9,072 nucleotides of DNA from Bacteroidota bacterium (GTDB taxonomy: Bacteria; Bacteroidota; Bacteroidia; Bacteroidales; Prolixibacteraceae): positions 1 to 9,072 of the forward strand of contig JAUZOB010000123.1 in the NCBI GenBank assembly GCA_030706665.1, in the 5' to 3' direction. Shown here piece by piece: positions 1 through 7,736 of this stretch; position 1 is the stretch's first letter, and each line of letters opens with the position of its first letter. Both the position numbers and the translations under genes were made by a program. The notes under the pieces are model-generated. The model was given only the letters and a program-made list of their open reading frames with translations. It ran no database searches and was not told where the DNA came from.

Positions 1-1989
1 ATCCGTACCAAGGGGGTTCGAATTCCCGGAACCAACTTTTACCTGCTTGAACGCATGAATGGCAGGATCTGTTATTTCGGTCGCTTTTTCTTTAAAGATA
101 TTCCTCCGAGAGGAAGGACGCTCTATGTTGAACTAAATTCAAGAATATTGTCGGAGGGGATCGGATTCCCCGAACTTTTACTGGATGAAAAGGTGACAAG
201 ATCTAAAAATCTTGAGCGTTTTTCTTCTGCTAAGTTCTATGATGGGAAACTGGTTGATCGTAGAGGGAAGTTTCAGTATATCCTGTCTCCCAAAGTATAT
301 CTTGATAAGGCAGGGGTCTCGAATTTTTTTGAAATGAATAACTATGAACATTATTTGTACCGGTTGAAAGGTTCAAATATAATCGTAGTCAGCCGGCCTA
401 AAGTCCAGGCGATAGATTATCTGGTTTCATTCCCTTATATCTTTGTGTTCTTCTTCCTTTTTTCATTAGGACTTTCATTCTTTAATGTTAGACGACGTAA
501 ATCACCGCCGGGCCTAAAGCAGAAGATTCAAATCGCTTTGGTGTCGACCATGCTGGTTTCGTTGGTGTTTGTAGCGATTGGAACGATCTTTTATAATGTT
601 AGAGATTATAGAGTTCGTCGTCAGGACGATCTGGGAGATAAACTACAATCCGTATTGTCTGTTCTTGAAACTCAGGTTACAGGGCTTGACAGCATTAATG
701 GTTCTTATCTGCAGATGCTACGGGAGACTGAATTGTTTCGGTTGTCGGAGATTTTTTCTACGGACATTAATTTATATGATCTTGATGGGAACTTACTGGC
801 TTCTTCCCGTCCGGAGATTTTCAGAAAGGGACTGTTATCCCGTAAAATGAGTGCGGAAGCATATTCCGAGCTGGCTTATAAAGACCAGATGCGATATATT
901 CAGCCGGAGAAGATTGGCGGGCTTGAATATATGTCGGCTTACATTCCTTTACTGAATGACAGAGAGCAGCCTTTGGCTTATATCAATCTTCCTTATTTTG
1001 TCAAAGAAGACAAAATGAAGCAGGAGGTCTCTACTTTTGTCGTGGCTTTTATCAATATCTACGTATTCATGATTCTGGCCAGTATTCTTATTGCAGTTGT
1101 AATCTCGAATCAGGTTACACGTCCGTTGGTGCTGGTGAGAGATAAGTTGAGGACAATTCAACTTGGGAAGAAGAATGAACCGATCAGTTATGAAGGGAAT
1201 GATGAAATAGGCAGTATTGTTAAAGAATACAATCGGAAAGTAGAAGAGCTTGCTGTAAGTGCCGATCGATTGGCTCAATCAGAGCGTGAATCTGCCTGGA
1301 GGGAGATGGCTCGCCAGATTGCTCATGAGATTAAAAATCCTCTTACTCCGATGAAGTTAAATATACAATACCTGCAGCGGGCAAAGAAAGAACAATTGCC
1401 TGATTATGATGCGTACTTTAATCGGGTGACCAAAACTTTAATCGAGCAGATTGATACATTATCTTCGATTGCTTCTTCTTTTTCAAATTTTGCAAAGACT
1501 CCCAAACCTCATATGGAATCTGTGTCGCTTGAGGAAAGAGTTAATGAGGTGCTGGGGCTATTTGAAAATACGGCTTCTGTAGAGTTCTTATTTCTAAATA
1601 GGGCTCAATCGGATGATCATGTATATGTCGATCGGGAACAGATTACCAGGGTTTTGATTAATCTTGTGAAGAATGCAATCCAGGCAATTCCTAAAAATAG
1701 AAAGGGGAAGGTGGAAGTTACAATCAAAAGAAACGATGATCGGGTGATTTTGGAAGTAATGGATAATGGTCCCGGAGTTCCTGAAGAGTTGCGGGAGAAA
1801 CTTTTCCGTCCGAATTTTACAACGAAGTCAAGTGGAATGGGTCTGGGACTCGCGATATCAAAAAGTATAATTGAAAACTTTAATGGTAAAATAGGATTTA
1901 TTACATCCCAGAACCAAGGGACTACTTTTTTTATTGATCTTCCTTCATTTGATTCTTTTAGAGATGAAAATAAAATATCACATGCTTAA
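1..1989 (+). CDS. NtrY-like membrane sensor histidine kinase (5' end outside window)
   Basis: This is the C-terminal 662 codons of a two-component sensor kinase. The frame is open from base 1, so the ATG at 55 is internal and the true start lies upstream. Order seen: an extracytoplasmic segment; a membrane helix (about 421-483); a short basic cytoplasmic loop; a second helix (532-594); a periplasmic sensor region (about 601-1035); a third helix (1036-1107); HAMP (about 1108-1260); a dimerisation domain with phospho-accepting His at 1324-1326 in HEIKNPLTPMKLN; and a GHKL ATPase with N box NLVKNA (1660), G1 DNGPG (1762) and G2 GMGLGL (1846). The Pro-Leu-Thr-Pro H box is typical of the NtrY/NtrB class. 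No response regulator follows, so its partner may lie upstream, where an NtrC-type regulator would be expected by family habit (inference). All catalytic boxes look intact. The signal sensed cannot be told from sequence. Confidence 0.95.
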   Translation: MRTKGVRIPGTNFYLLERMNGRICYFGRFFFKDIPPRGRTLYVELNSRILSEGIGFPELLLDEKVTRSKNLERFSSAKFYDGKLVDRRGKFQYILSPKVYLDKAGVSNFFEMNNYEHYLYRLKGSNIIVVSRPKVQAIDYLVSFPYIFVFFFLFSLGLSFFNVRRRKSPPGLKQKIQIALVSTMLVSLVFVAIGTIFYNVRDYRVRRQDDLGDKLQSVLSVLETQVTGLDSINGSYLQMLRETELFRLSEIFSTDINLYDLDGNLLASSRPEIFRKGLLSRKMSAEAYSELAYKDQMRYIQPEKIGGLEYMSAYIPLLNDREQPLAYINLPYFVKEDKMKQEVSTFVVAFINIYVFMILASILIAVVISNQVTRPLVLVRDKLRTIQLGKKNEPISYEGNDEIGSIVKEYNRKVEELAVSADRLAQSERESAWREMARQIAHEIKNPLTPMKLNIQYLQRAKKEQLPDYDAYFNRVTKTLIEQIDTLSSIASSFSNFAKTPKPHMESVSLEERVNEVLGLFENTASVEFLFLNRAQSDDHVYVDREQITRVLINLVKNAIQAIPKNRKGKVEVTIKRNDDRVILEVMDNGPGVPEELREKLFRPNFTTKSSGMGLGLAISKSIIENFNGKIGFITSQNQGTTFFIDLPSFDSFRDENKISHA

Positions 1990-2010
1990 GGCTTATTAGC
2001 CAGCTTATTC

Positions 2011-2148
2011 ATGTTCGTTTCATGGGATGTCATGTGATGATCATTAATGTCTTGATTGTTGTGTGATGACAATGTTATTGTATAGATTGATAAAAGTATA
2101 TTGGATTAATGCGTGCTGATAACCTGATAATTGACTAATGTTCGTTTC
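2011..2148 (+). repeat. Two copies of an 11-base direct repeat upstream of the TPR kinase
   Basis: ATGTTCGTTTC occurs at 2011-2021 and again, identically, at 2138-2148, both inside the 232-base gap between the two kinase genes. With one extra base on the left, the second copy (2137-2145) matches the published LytTR site pattern [TA][AC][CA]GTTN[AG][TG] at 8 of 9 positions and the first at 7 of 9. The repeat is seen directly. A role as a site for the LytTR regulator encoded downstream is inference, because known LytTR sites usually sit about 10-13 bases apart rather than 127. The rest of the gap holds an 8-base repeat TGTGATGA (2033-2040, 2062-2069) and no gene. Confidence 0.4.
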
Positions 2149-2187
2149 TTTTGCTATGTGTTGATGAAACTTTTATTTAATAATAGT

Positions 2188-2195
2188 TATTTTTG
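2188..2195 (+). promoter_or_regulatory. Candidate Bacteroidota -7 promoter element for the TPR kinase operon
   Basis: TATTTTTG matches the Bacteroidota primary sigma -7 consensus TAnnTTTG exactly. It lies 26 bases before the kinase start, which would give a leader of roughly 20 bases. The -33 partner is weak: the nearest TTG (2161-2163) is 24 bases upstream, longer than the usual spacing of about 20. In AT-rich intergenic DNA a chance match is possible. Confidence 0.35.
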
Positions 2196-2221
2196 TTTAA
2201 GGATTAGCTTTTGAAGAGAAT

Positions 2222-4192
2222 ATGATTCAACCGGGAAACTTGTGGCAATGTAAAGTGGTGAGATTGATATGGGTGATAACATTTTTCTGTTACTCGTATT
2301 CTTCTTATGCTGATAATTCGACAAGTCTCGGCGATTCGCTTTTTAACCGGGAGGTGCGGTTTCCTGATTTGAAAAGAGAAGTTTCGGGCATGAATCTCTT
2401 TAGGTATGAGAGTGCGAGACCTACTCAGAGGTATTACATTGAAAAACTACTCGATGCATCTATTCGATATGGATATATCGACGGGATCGTTCAATGCAAT
2501 AATATACTAGGGCGCATCGCATTAAATTCCGGTGATTACAAAAAAGCAAAGATGCATCATGAAATGGCACTTCAATATGCCCATTTGTGTCATGATACAT
2601 TAAGTATTGTAATCTCGATGAATTATTTGGGAAGCGTTTCTCTCAGAATGGAGAAGACAATCAATGCCATGAATTATTTTACTGATGCTTTGCGGATTGC
2701 GGAAAAGAAAGAGATTTTAGATCAACGTTTCCTGGGAAGCATTAGTTTTTCAAATACAGGAATCGGATATATTAACTTTCTGCAGGGACAGTATCCTAAA
2801 GCTAGAGAATGTCTTTCTGAAGCATTGGATGTTGCGAAAAGATCTAATAATCTGTCTGAAATTTGTCATGCCAGTCAATTTTTAGGATTGATTTACGAAA
2901 GAATAAATAAACCATATGGTGCATTAAAACTTTACAAAATGGCAATTGCTATAGCTCAAAGGCATAAGAGCAATGAGCAGTTGGGGATTTTGATGAGTTC
3001 TATCGGAAGAGTTTATATCCAGTTGGGTGATTATCCCAAAGCGATTAATTATTTCAAAGAAGCAAGTCGGTTGTTCATAGAGAAATATGATAAAATCAAT
3101 GTTGCAAACTCTTATTTGGATCTTGGGCATGCTTATCTGCACGAAGGGAATAAAAATTTATCTCAGGCTACCTTATCTAAAGGGATTGAACTCTCAAAAA
3201 ACATTCATTATAAATTATTGGTGGCGAAAGGATATAATCTGCTTGCATCACTTTATGAAAGCAATGGGAATTATCAAAAAGCATTGGAATATTATAAATT
3301 GTCAACACTTTGTAATGACAGCCTGCAGCATGAAAGAAATGTAGATTTATTGACCGAAATTCAATATAAATATGATAGTGAAAAGAAAGAGCACCAGATC
3401 CAGAGCCTTAGACAGGAGCGCTTATTGCAATCTGAAGAATTGAGCCGTCGTCAGCTGTATATGTTCATTACATTTGGCCTCTCTTTAATGATCCTAATCC
3501 TTATTACATTTCTGTCGTATCACCAAAAGTTGAAAACCCGACATAAACAGGCAGTTCTGGAACAGCAACTTTTACGATCTCAAATGAATCCTCATTTTAT
3601 TTTTAATAGTCTGGTATCGATTCAGAATTTCACATATAAAAACGAAGGTCAGAAAGCTTCGTATTATTTAGGGGTATTTGCGACACTGACTCGTTCGGTT
3701 CTAAATAATTCCCGGAAGGAATTGATAACTCTATCCGAGGAACTTAAGACACTCGAGAGTTATCTTGCGTTGCAAAAGATGCGTTTCGATTTTGATTACA
3801 ATATTGAGAGAGATAATGACCTGGATATTGAAGAGGTAATGTTGCCTCCGATGATGATTCAACCTTTTGTGGAAAATTCTGTAAATCATGGGGTTTGCAG
3901 AATTGATGAAAGGGGAAATATTGAGGTGTTTATCAAAAAGGAAGATAATCATTTACAAATTGAGATTTTAGATAATGGCCCGGGAATCTCTCATGCAAAG
4001 CCAAATGAAATAAGTCCAAGCATGAATGTTTCGTTCGGACTTAAGATGTTTGAGGATCGAATGCAGAATGTAAGAAGTTTGTATAAGGGGGAATTTGGAT
4101 ATCAGTTTGCTGATCTCGGAGAACAGAACCCTGAGGTTCATGGAACTAAAATCACATTTTGGATGCCATTAAAATGGGTAAAATGGATATGA
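2222..4192 (+). CDS. Periplasmic-TPR sensor histidine kinase, LytS/YehU (His_kinase) family
   Basis: A 656-residue sensor kinase. A signal peptide (residues 1-30, ending YSSYA) is followed by about seven TPR units between residues 93 and 367, with the usual pattern (for example LGRIALNSGDYKKA and IGRVYIQLGDYPKA). A charged coiled-coil stretch (about 376-410) precedes one membrane helix (412-433). The cytoplasmic part has the His_kinase H box QMNPHFIFNSL with His458, the N box ENSVNHG (Asn552, Asn555) and the G1 box DNGPG (from Asp584). This layout puts the TPRs in the periplasm, where they probably bind a protein or peptide ligand (inference). The gene ends inside the ATGA that starts the LytTR regulator, so the two should be translationally coupled and act as a pair. 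The start at 2222 is preferred because it gives a complete signal peptide and lies just after GAAGAG. Genes of this build are common in Bacteroidota, with functions mostly unassigned. Confidence 0.95.
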   Translation: MIQPGNLWQCKVVRLIWVITFFCYSYSSYADNSTSLGDSLFNREVRFPDLKREVSGMNLFRYESARPTQRYYIEKLLDASIRYGYIDGIVQCNNILGRIALNSGDYKKAKMHHEMALQYAHLCHDTLSIVISMNYLGSVSLRMEKTINAMNYFTDALRIAEKKEILDQRFLGSISFSNTGIGYINFLQGQYPKARECLSEALDVAKRSNNLSEICHASQFLGLIYERINKPYGALKLYKMAIAIAQRHKSNEQLGILMSSIGRVYIQLGDYPKAINYFKEASRLFIEKYDKINVANSYLDLGHAYLHEGNKNLSQATLSKGIELSKNIHYKLLVAKGYNLLASLYESNGNYQKALEYYKLSTLCNDSLQHERNVDLLTEIQYKYDSEKKEHQIQSLRQERLLQSEELSRRQLYMFITFGLSLMILILITFLSYHQKLKTRHKQAVLEQQLLRSQMNPHFIFNSLVSIQNFTYKNEGQKASYYLGVFATLTRSVLNNSRKELITLSEELKTLESYLALQKMRFDFDYNIERDNDLDIEEVMLPPMMIQPFVENSVNHGVCRIDERGNIEVFIKKEDNHLQIEILDNGPGISHAKPNEISPSMNVSFGLKMFEDRMQNVRSLYKGEFGYQFADLGEQNPEVHGTKITFWMPLKWVKWI

Positions 4193-4947
4193 TTAGTGCT
4201 GTAATTATTGATGATGAAACTGCGAGTCGTGAGCTTTTATCGATGATGCTTATGAACTCTTTCCCTCAGGTTAGTGTAGTAGGAACTGGGTCCAATGTGT
4301 CCTCTGCGATTGATATCATAAAATTGAAGAAGCCAAACCTTATTCTGATGGATATTAATTTGGGTGACGGGGATGCGTTTCAAGTGTTGCAGGAGCTGAA
4401 AGGTGAAGATTTCAGAGTGATATTTGTAACTGCATACAATGAGTTTGCAATGCAGGCAATTAAATTTTGCGCCATCGATTATATTCTTAAACCTGTTGAC
4501 GAGGAAGAATTTAAAAGAGGGATGGAGAAAGCTATTAAAGAAATTGGAGAGAATCAATCGCCTCAGGTTAATGCTTTCTTAGAGAATATGAGAACTCTGC
4601 AGGGGAAAGATAAGAAAGTGGTGTTGAAAACATCTGATAGTATTTTCATCGTGAGTATTAATACGATTATTCGCTGTGCTTCTGATTATAGCTATACGAC
4701 ATTTTATTTAACCTCCGGTGAGACAATTGTTGTAAGTAAAACGCTAAAGGATATTGAGGACCTCCTCGGTAATTATGGATTTATAAGAGTACAACAATCA
4801 CATCTTGTCAATTTGCAGTATGTAGCCCAATTTAGCAAGAGAGAAGGAAGTATGCTGATTATGTCAGATGGGTCTAAAATCCCTGTTCCCCAACGTCGCA
4901 GACAGTTTATTGTTGATTACTTCGGAAAACATAATAAGCTGAAGTAG
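4189..4947 (+). CDS. LytTR-family response regulator (receiver plus LytTR DNA-binding domain)
   Basis: A 252-residue transcription regulator. The receiver domain (residues 1-120) has the acidic pair Asp8-Asp9, phospho-acceptor Asp55 in LILMDINLG, Thr81 and the conserved Lys101 in ILKPVD, so it looks fully functional. The LytTR DNA-binding domain runs from about residue 144 to the end, with the typical FIRVQQSHLVNL and PVPQRRR stretches. Its cognate kinase is almost certainly the TPR kinase just upstream. The ATG at 4189 is chosen because it overlaps the kinase stop as ATGA and puts the DD pair at the usual distance from the N-terminus. In-frame ATGs at 4174 and 4183 and a TTG at 4159 would only add up to ten residues of atypical leader. 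LytTR regulators often control envelope, capsule or surface functions, but no target is visible here. Confidence 0.95.
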   Translation: MISAVIIDDETASRELLSMMLMNSFPQVSVVGTGSNVSSAIDIIKLKKPNLILMDINLGDGDAFQVLQELKGEDFRVIFVTAYNEFAMQAIKFCAIDYILKPVDEEEFKRGMEKAIKEIGENQSPQVNAFLENMRTLQGKDKKVVLKTSDSIFIVSINTIIRCASDYSYTTFYLTSGETIVVSKTLKDIEDLLGNYGFIRVQQSHLVNLQYVAQFSKREGSMLIMSDGSKIPVPQRRRQFIVDYFGKHNKLK

Positions 4948-5103
4948 ACTTTTACAAAATATTAGCGATGTAACTATTGATAATACATGCCTGATTCATT
5001 TATAAGGGATTCACCTATGTGTCAGATTAAAATCTTTTGCGTTCTGGAAAGAGGCAATTAAATCGAATTATTGAAAGTCGTTTTTCCCCGAGCTTATAGC
5101 GAA

Positions 5104-5142
5104 CGAAAAAAGAAGCAGGTTATCATTCTGCTTCTTTTTTCG
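5104..5142. terminator. Bidirectional intrinsic terminator between convergent genes
   Basis: A perfect 15-base-pair stem (5104-5118 with 5128-5142) closes a 9-base loop. The stem carries a GAAGCAG/CTGCTTC core and A6/T6 flanks, so it reads as a hairpin followed by a T-tract on either strand. It sits between the LytTR regulator (ending at 4947) and the oppositely oriented polyferredoxin gene (ending at 5167), where a shared terminator is expected. The remaining bases of the gap (4948-5103) show no other feature. Confidence 0.87.
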
Positions 5143-5166
5143 AAATCTTTTAGAGAAAGGTTATGC

Positions 5167-6765
5167 TTAGAAGGGGAATTCTTCTGTATCCTTAAGAGTT
5201 ACTTTTTCTTCTTTTGGCTTATTCGCAAGTTTATGTGTTAAGTTGCCTTCTACAAAGATAGCACGGGCCGGTCTTACCGGACAGGCGTGTTCGCAGCCTC
5301 CGCAACCAATGCATATTGATTCGTCAACTTTGGGGATTAATAAGTCTCCCCAGGGGACCATATTGACTGCTTTAGTAGGGCAGTGTTCGCTGCAGGCACC
5401 GCAGTCTGTTCCATCAGTCACGACGACACATCTGTTATGGACGAAATGTGCAACTCCCAATTGTGTTCTGTTCTTCTCTTGTGGATTTAGTTTCTCTAAT
5501 GCACCGGTTGGACAAACGGTTGTGCATTTGGTACAGCCATATTCGCAAAGTCCGCTGTGAAAGTCCAGTCTGGGTAACATCATGCCTGTAAAACCATACT
5601 CTAAAAAGGATGGTTGAATGACATTGTTCGGGCATTCTTTAATACAAAGGGAACAGGCCGTGCAGATGCTTTTGAATCGTTCTATGCTGACTGAGCCCGG
5701 AGGCGATACTGCATTCTTTGCTTTCAGTGGGGCCGATTGATGACCCGTTAAAGCTCCCTGTGCCTTTGCCAGTTGGCTAAGTCCAACGATCCCGGCTGTA
5801 AATAGAACGCTATTGGTAACAAAGTCTCTTTTGGAAGTATCCGTCATTTCTTCTCTCTTACTAAGCTCTTCTCTTTCTTTTTTTGATTCACTTTTCTGAG
5901 AAATAAGAGTTTTAACATTTGCAGCACTTTCAGGACAAACCGATACACAATTCATGCACATGACACATCGGCTCAAATCAACCTTTTGTGTTTTGAGATT
6001 AATGCACTCTGATTTACAAACCTTCATGCATTTTGCACATTTGGTACATTTTTGATTATCGATTGTTATTCTGAAGAATGAGATTTTTGAGAATAATCCC
6101 AGCAAAGTTCCGACCGGACATATTGAATTACAGTATAATCTGCCGCGGAAGAATGCGAAGACAAAAACAGCGATGAATACCATCGTTGTCCATGTAATGA
6201 TTTGAAGTGGCTTGGCAGCAACTGACACCTGATACAGGCTGAAGTTATTCATTCTGTTTAGAACATCTGCAGCAATATTGTTGATGAATAGAACTAACGG
6301 TTGAAACAGATAAGAAGTGATTCGGCCGAAATTACTGTATGGGTCAAGCAGATTCAAGGCAAGAGAGCTTCCACATAGTAATATGACAATTGATAAAACA
6401 AGGATTCCATAGCGAATCCATGTTAGTGGTTTCCGGTATTTGAAATGGATCGTTGATTTTTTCCCTTTGAGAAGACGAGAAAGTCGGGCAAATAGATCCT
6501 GCATAATTCCCAAAGGGCAAATTGTGCTGCAATATACCCGCCCGGTAAGCAGTGCGAGTATAAGAAGTATTGTCAGTCCCAATGAAAATGTTAGTCCCAA
6601 TGAGATAGTTTTAAGCAAAGCAGGAATAAATTGAAAAGAAGCAAGAGCTTCTATCCATTTTGGAGACATTGTATTTCGATAGTCCAGGAAAATAACCAGG
6701 AATGTTAGAAAAAAAATCAGAGCTATTAAGACTCTGATTTTCTTTAAAAGTAAATATCCTTTCAT
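5167..6765 (-). CDS. Membrane polyferredoxin: NapH-type half fused to NapG/MauM-type half
   Basis: A 532-residue iron-sulfur electron carrier. Residues 1-230 resemble NapH/NosR-type membrane proteins, with about five hydrophobic segments and two CxxxCP motifs (Cys79/83, Cys212/216). Two [4Fe-4S] motifs follow (Cys240-250 and Cys267-277), predicted to be cytoplasmic. After a charged linker comes SKRDF (311-315) and a hydrophobic run ending AKAQG, which looks like a Tat signal with Lys-Arg in place of Arg-Arg. The C-terminal part (361-500) has four more cluster motifs (Cys368-378, 407-418, 446-462, 485-495) in the NapG/MauM arrangement, giving six predicted clusters in all. NapG and NapH are normally separate proteins that pass quinol electrons to periplasmic reductases; here no nitrate reductase gene is visible. 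The start overlaps the DUF362 stop by one base, so the pair is co-expressed. The family call is solid; the acceptor is unknown. Confidence 0.9.
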   Translation of the reverse strand: MKGYLLLKKIRVLIALIFFLTFLVIFLDYRNTMSPKWIEALASFQFIPALLKTISLGLTFSLGLTILLILALLTGRVYCSTICPLGIMQDLFARLSRLLKGKKSTIHFKYRKPLTWIRYGILVLSIVILLCGSSLALNLLDPYSNFGRITSYLFQPLVLFINNIAADVLNRMNNFSLYQVSVAAKPLQIITWTTMVFIAVFVFAFFRGRLYCNSICPVGTLLGLFSKISFFRITIDNQKCTKCAKCMKVCKSECINLKTQKVDLSRCVMCMNCVSVCPESAANVKTLISQKSESKKEREELSKREEMTDTSKRDFVTNSVLFTAGIVGLSQLAKAQGALTGHQSAPLKAKNAVSPPGSVSIERFKSICTACSLCIKECPNNVIQPSFLEYGFTGMMLPRLDFHSGLCEYGCTKCTTVCPTGALEKLNPQEKNRTQLGVAHFVHNRCVVVTDGTDCGACSEHCPTKAVNMVPWGDLLIPKVDESICIGCGGCEHACPVRPARAIFVEGNLTHKLANKPKEEKVTLKDTEEFPF

Positions 6766-7679
6766 TATACTTTAATTCGTTTGATTCTTAATTTGTCAAT
6801 GTCAATTTGACCAATTCCCATTTCAGCGGCAATGCGAATGTGTCCAATGTCATGAGGACTTTTGTCTAAGAATTTAATTGCAGCGGCATCTGTTGCAACA
6901 GGATCAACTCCGATAATTAGTGCTTTCAGGTTCACAAGATCAGATGTCGAAACACCTACCGGGCCGTTTTTTACCATTGCATTATAAGCATCAACAACGG
7001 TCAGAGTTGGCCTTTTGAAAAGCATGAAGTCTGCAATGCATTGATTTAGGTCATTTTTGTGGTAATATCCACGATCCCATACAACACCCATAAGGTTTTT
7101 CATTCCGATGGATGCTTTGGATGAGCTATGGTGTTTTAGGATAGGAACATTGATAAAAACATCTGCATTGAGCATTGCTTCATGAACTTTAGTCTCCGTG
7201 AGACGTTTCGCTCCTTTTATTGTAACATTCCGGTAATAAGATTCTGTATGTGCTGGAATCATTTTACCTCCGGCCGATTGAACCGCTTCTTCAATTCCAC
7301 TGTTGCGATAACATTTTGTCCATTCATGGCAAGTGTGATCAAAGACCAAGACTTCCTTTGCTCCAGCCTGAAAACAATGCTGAACAATGCGTTTAACCAG
7401 ATGAGGGTTTGTGTTTGCAGCAAATTCAGGTGCTTTGTCCCATCCGATATTAGGTTTAATTACAACCCGTTGTCCTTTCTTTACGAATTTCTTCATTCCG
7501 CCAAGGGCAGCGATCCCTTTGTCAAACAGAAGGTCGGGAGGTCCACCTAATAACGCGACTAAATCATAAGGCAATGCAGGAGGAGCAGCCATAAGAGGTT
7601 CTAAAGATCCTAGCGAGAAGGTAGCGCCGGCTAAAACACTTGCCCCGATGCTCTTCTTAAAAAAATCCCTTCTTTTCAT
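6765..7679 (-). CDS. Tat-exported DUF362 domain protein
   Basis: A 304-residue DUF362 protein. The N-terminus has a classic twin-arginine signal, MKRRDFFKKS followed by a hydrophobic stretch and an Ala-rich cleavage region near residues 31-32, so the folded protein probably acts in the periplasm with a cofactor or metal. DUF362 landmarks are VVIKPNIGWD (72-81), NVPILKHHSSSKASIGMKN (177-195), VVDAYNAM (228-235) and GVDPVATDAAAIKFLD (257-272). Cys117 and Cys123, His184/His185 and several Asp residues are possible metal ligands (inference). Many DUF362 proteins carry their own C-terminal ferredoxin domain; this one does not, and the overlapping downstream gene supplies a six-cluster ferredoxin instead. 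That suggests the two proteins work together in electron transfer, but no reaction is established for this family. No Shine-Dalgarno sequence is evident before the start. Confidence 0.93.
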   Translation of the reverse strand: MKRRDFFKKSIGASVLAGATFSLGSLEPLMAAPPALPYDLVALLGGPPDLLFDKGIAALGGMKKFVKKGQRVVIKPNIGWDKAPEFAANTNPHLVKRIVQHCFQAGAKEVLVFDHTCHEWTKCYRNSGIEEAVQSAGGKMIPAHTESYYRNVTIKGAKRLTETKVHEAMLNADVFINVPILKHHSSSKASIGMKNLMGVVWDRGYYHKNDLNQCIADFMLFKRPTLTVVDAYNAMVKNGPVGVSTSDLVNLKALIIGVDPVATDAAAIKFLDKSPHDIGHIRIAAEMGIGQIDIDKLRIKRIKV

Positions 7680-7717
7680 GATTCAAAAGATTAATTATCA
7701 TTATTGCCTGGTTGTCA

Positions 7718-7736
7718 GACTACTATCGGACTACTA
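7718..7736. repeat. 8-base direct repeat with 11-base period upstream of the DUF362 gene
   Basis: GACTACTA occurs at 7718-7725 and 7729-7736, separated by TCG, so the copies are 11 bases apart, about one helical turn. The pair lies 39-57 bases upstream of the DUF362 start codon, within the 226-base gap that follows prmC. The repeat is certain. Its use as an operator or activator site for the DUF362/polyferredoxin operon is inference from position and spacing. The rest of the gap (7680-7905) is AT-rich and shows no gene, no good TAnnTTTG match on the minus strand and no convincing terminator for prmC. Confidence 0.45.

Noticed and set aside
12..35. tRNA T-arm-like stretch (GGTTCGAATTCCC followed by GGAACCA)
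   Set aside because: It lies in the open reading frame that runs without a stop into the kinase, the stem pairs poorly, and nothing upstream in the window can supply the rest of a tRNA.
1990..2001. Small hairpin GGCT-TATT-AGCC just after the first kinase gene
   Set aside because: The stem is only 4 base pairs and no T-tract follows, so it is not a credible terminator.
4159..4188. Upstream starts for the LytTR regulator (TTG at 4159, ATG at 4174 and 4183)
   Set aside because: They add residues that are not part of the receiver fold. The ATG at 4189 overlaps the kinase stop as ATGA and gives the usual distance to the Asp-Asp pair.
5243..5560. Plus-strand open frame of 105 codons inside the polyferredoxin gene
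   Set aside because: It is the mirror of the Cys-rich ferredoxin coding sequence. The minus-strand frame has all cluster motifs, so this is a shadow.
5800..5900. Possible artefactual join or frameshift between the two halves of the polyferredoxin
   Set aside because: The frame is continuous, the linker is a plausible charged region leading into a Tat-like signal, and both halves keep all their cysteine motifs in the same frame.
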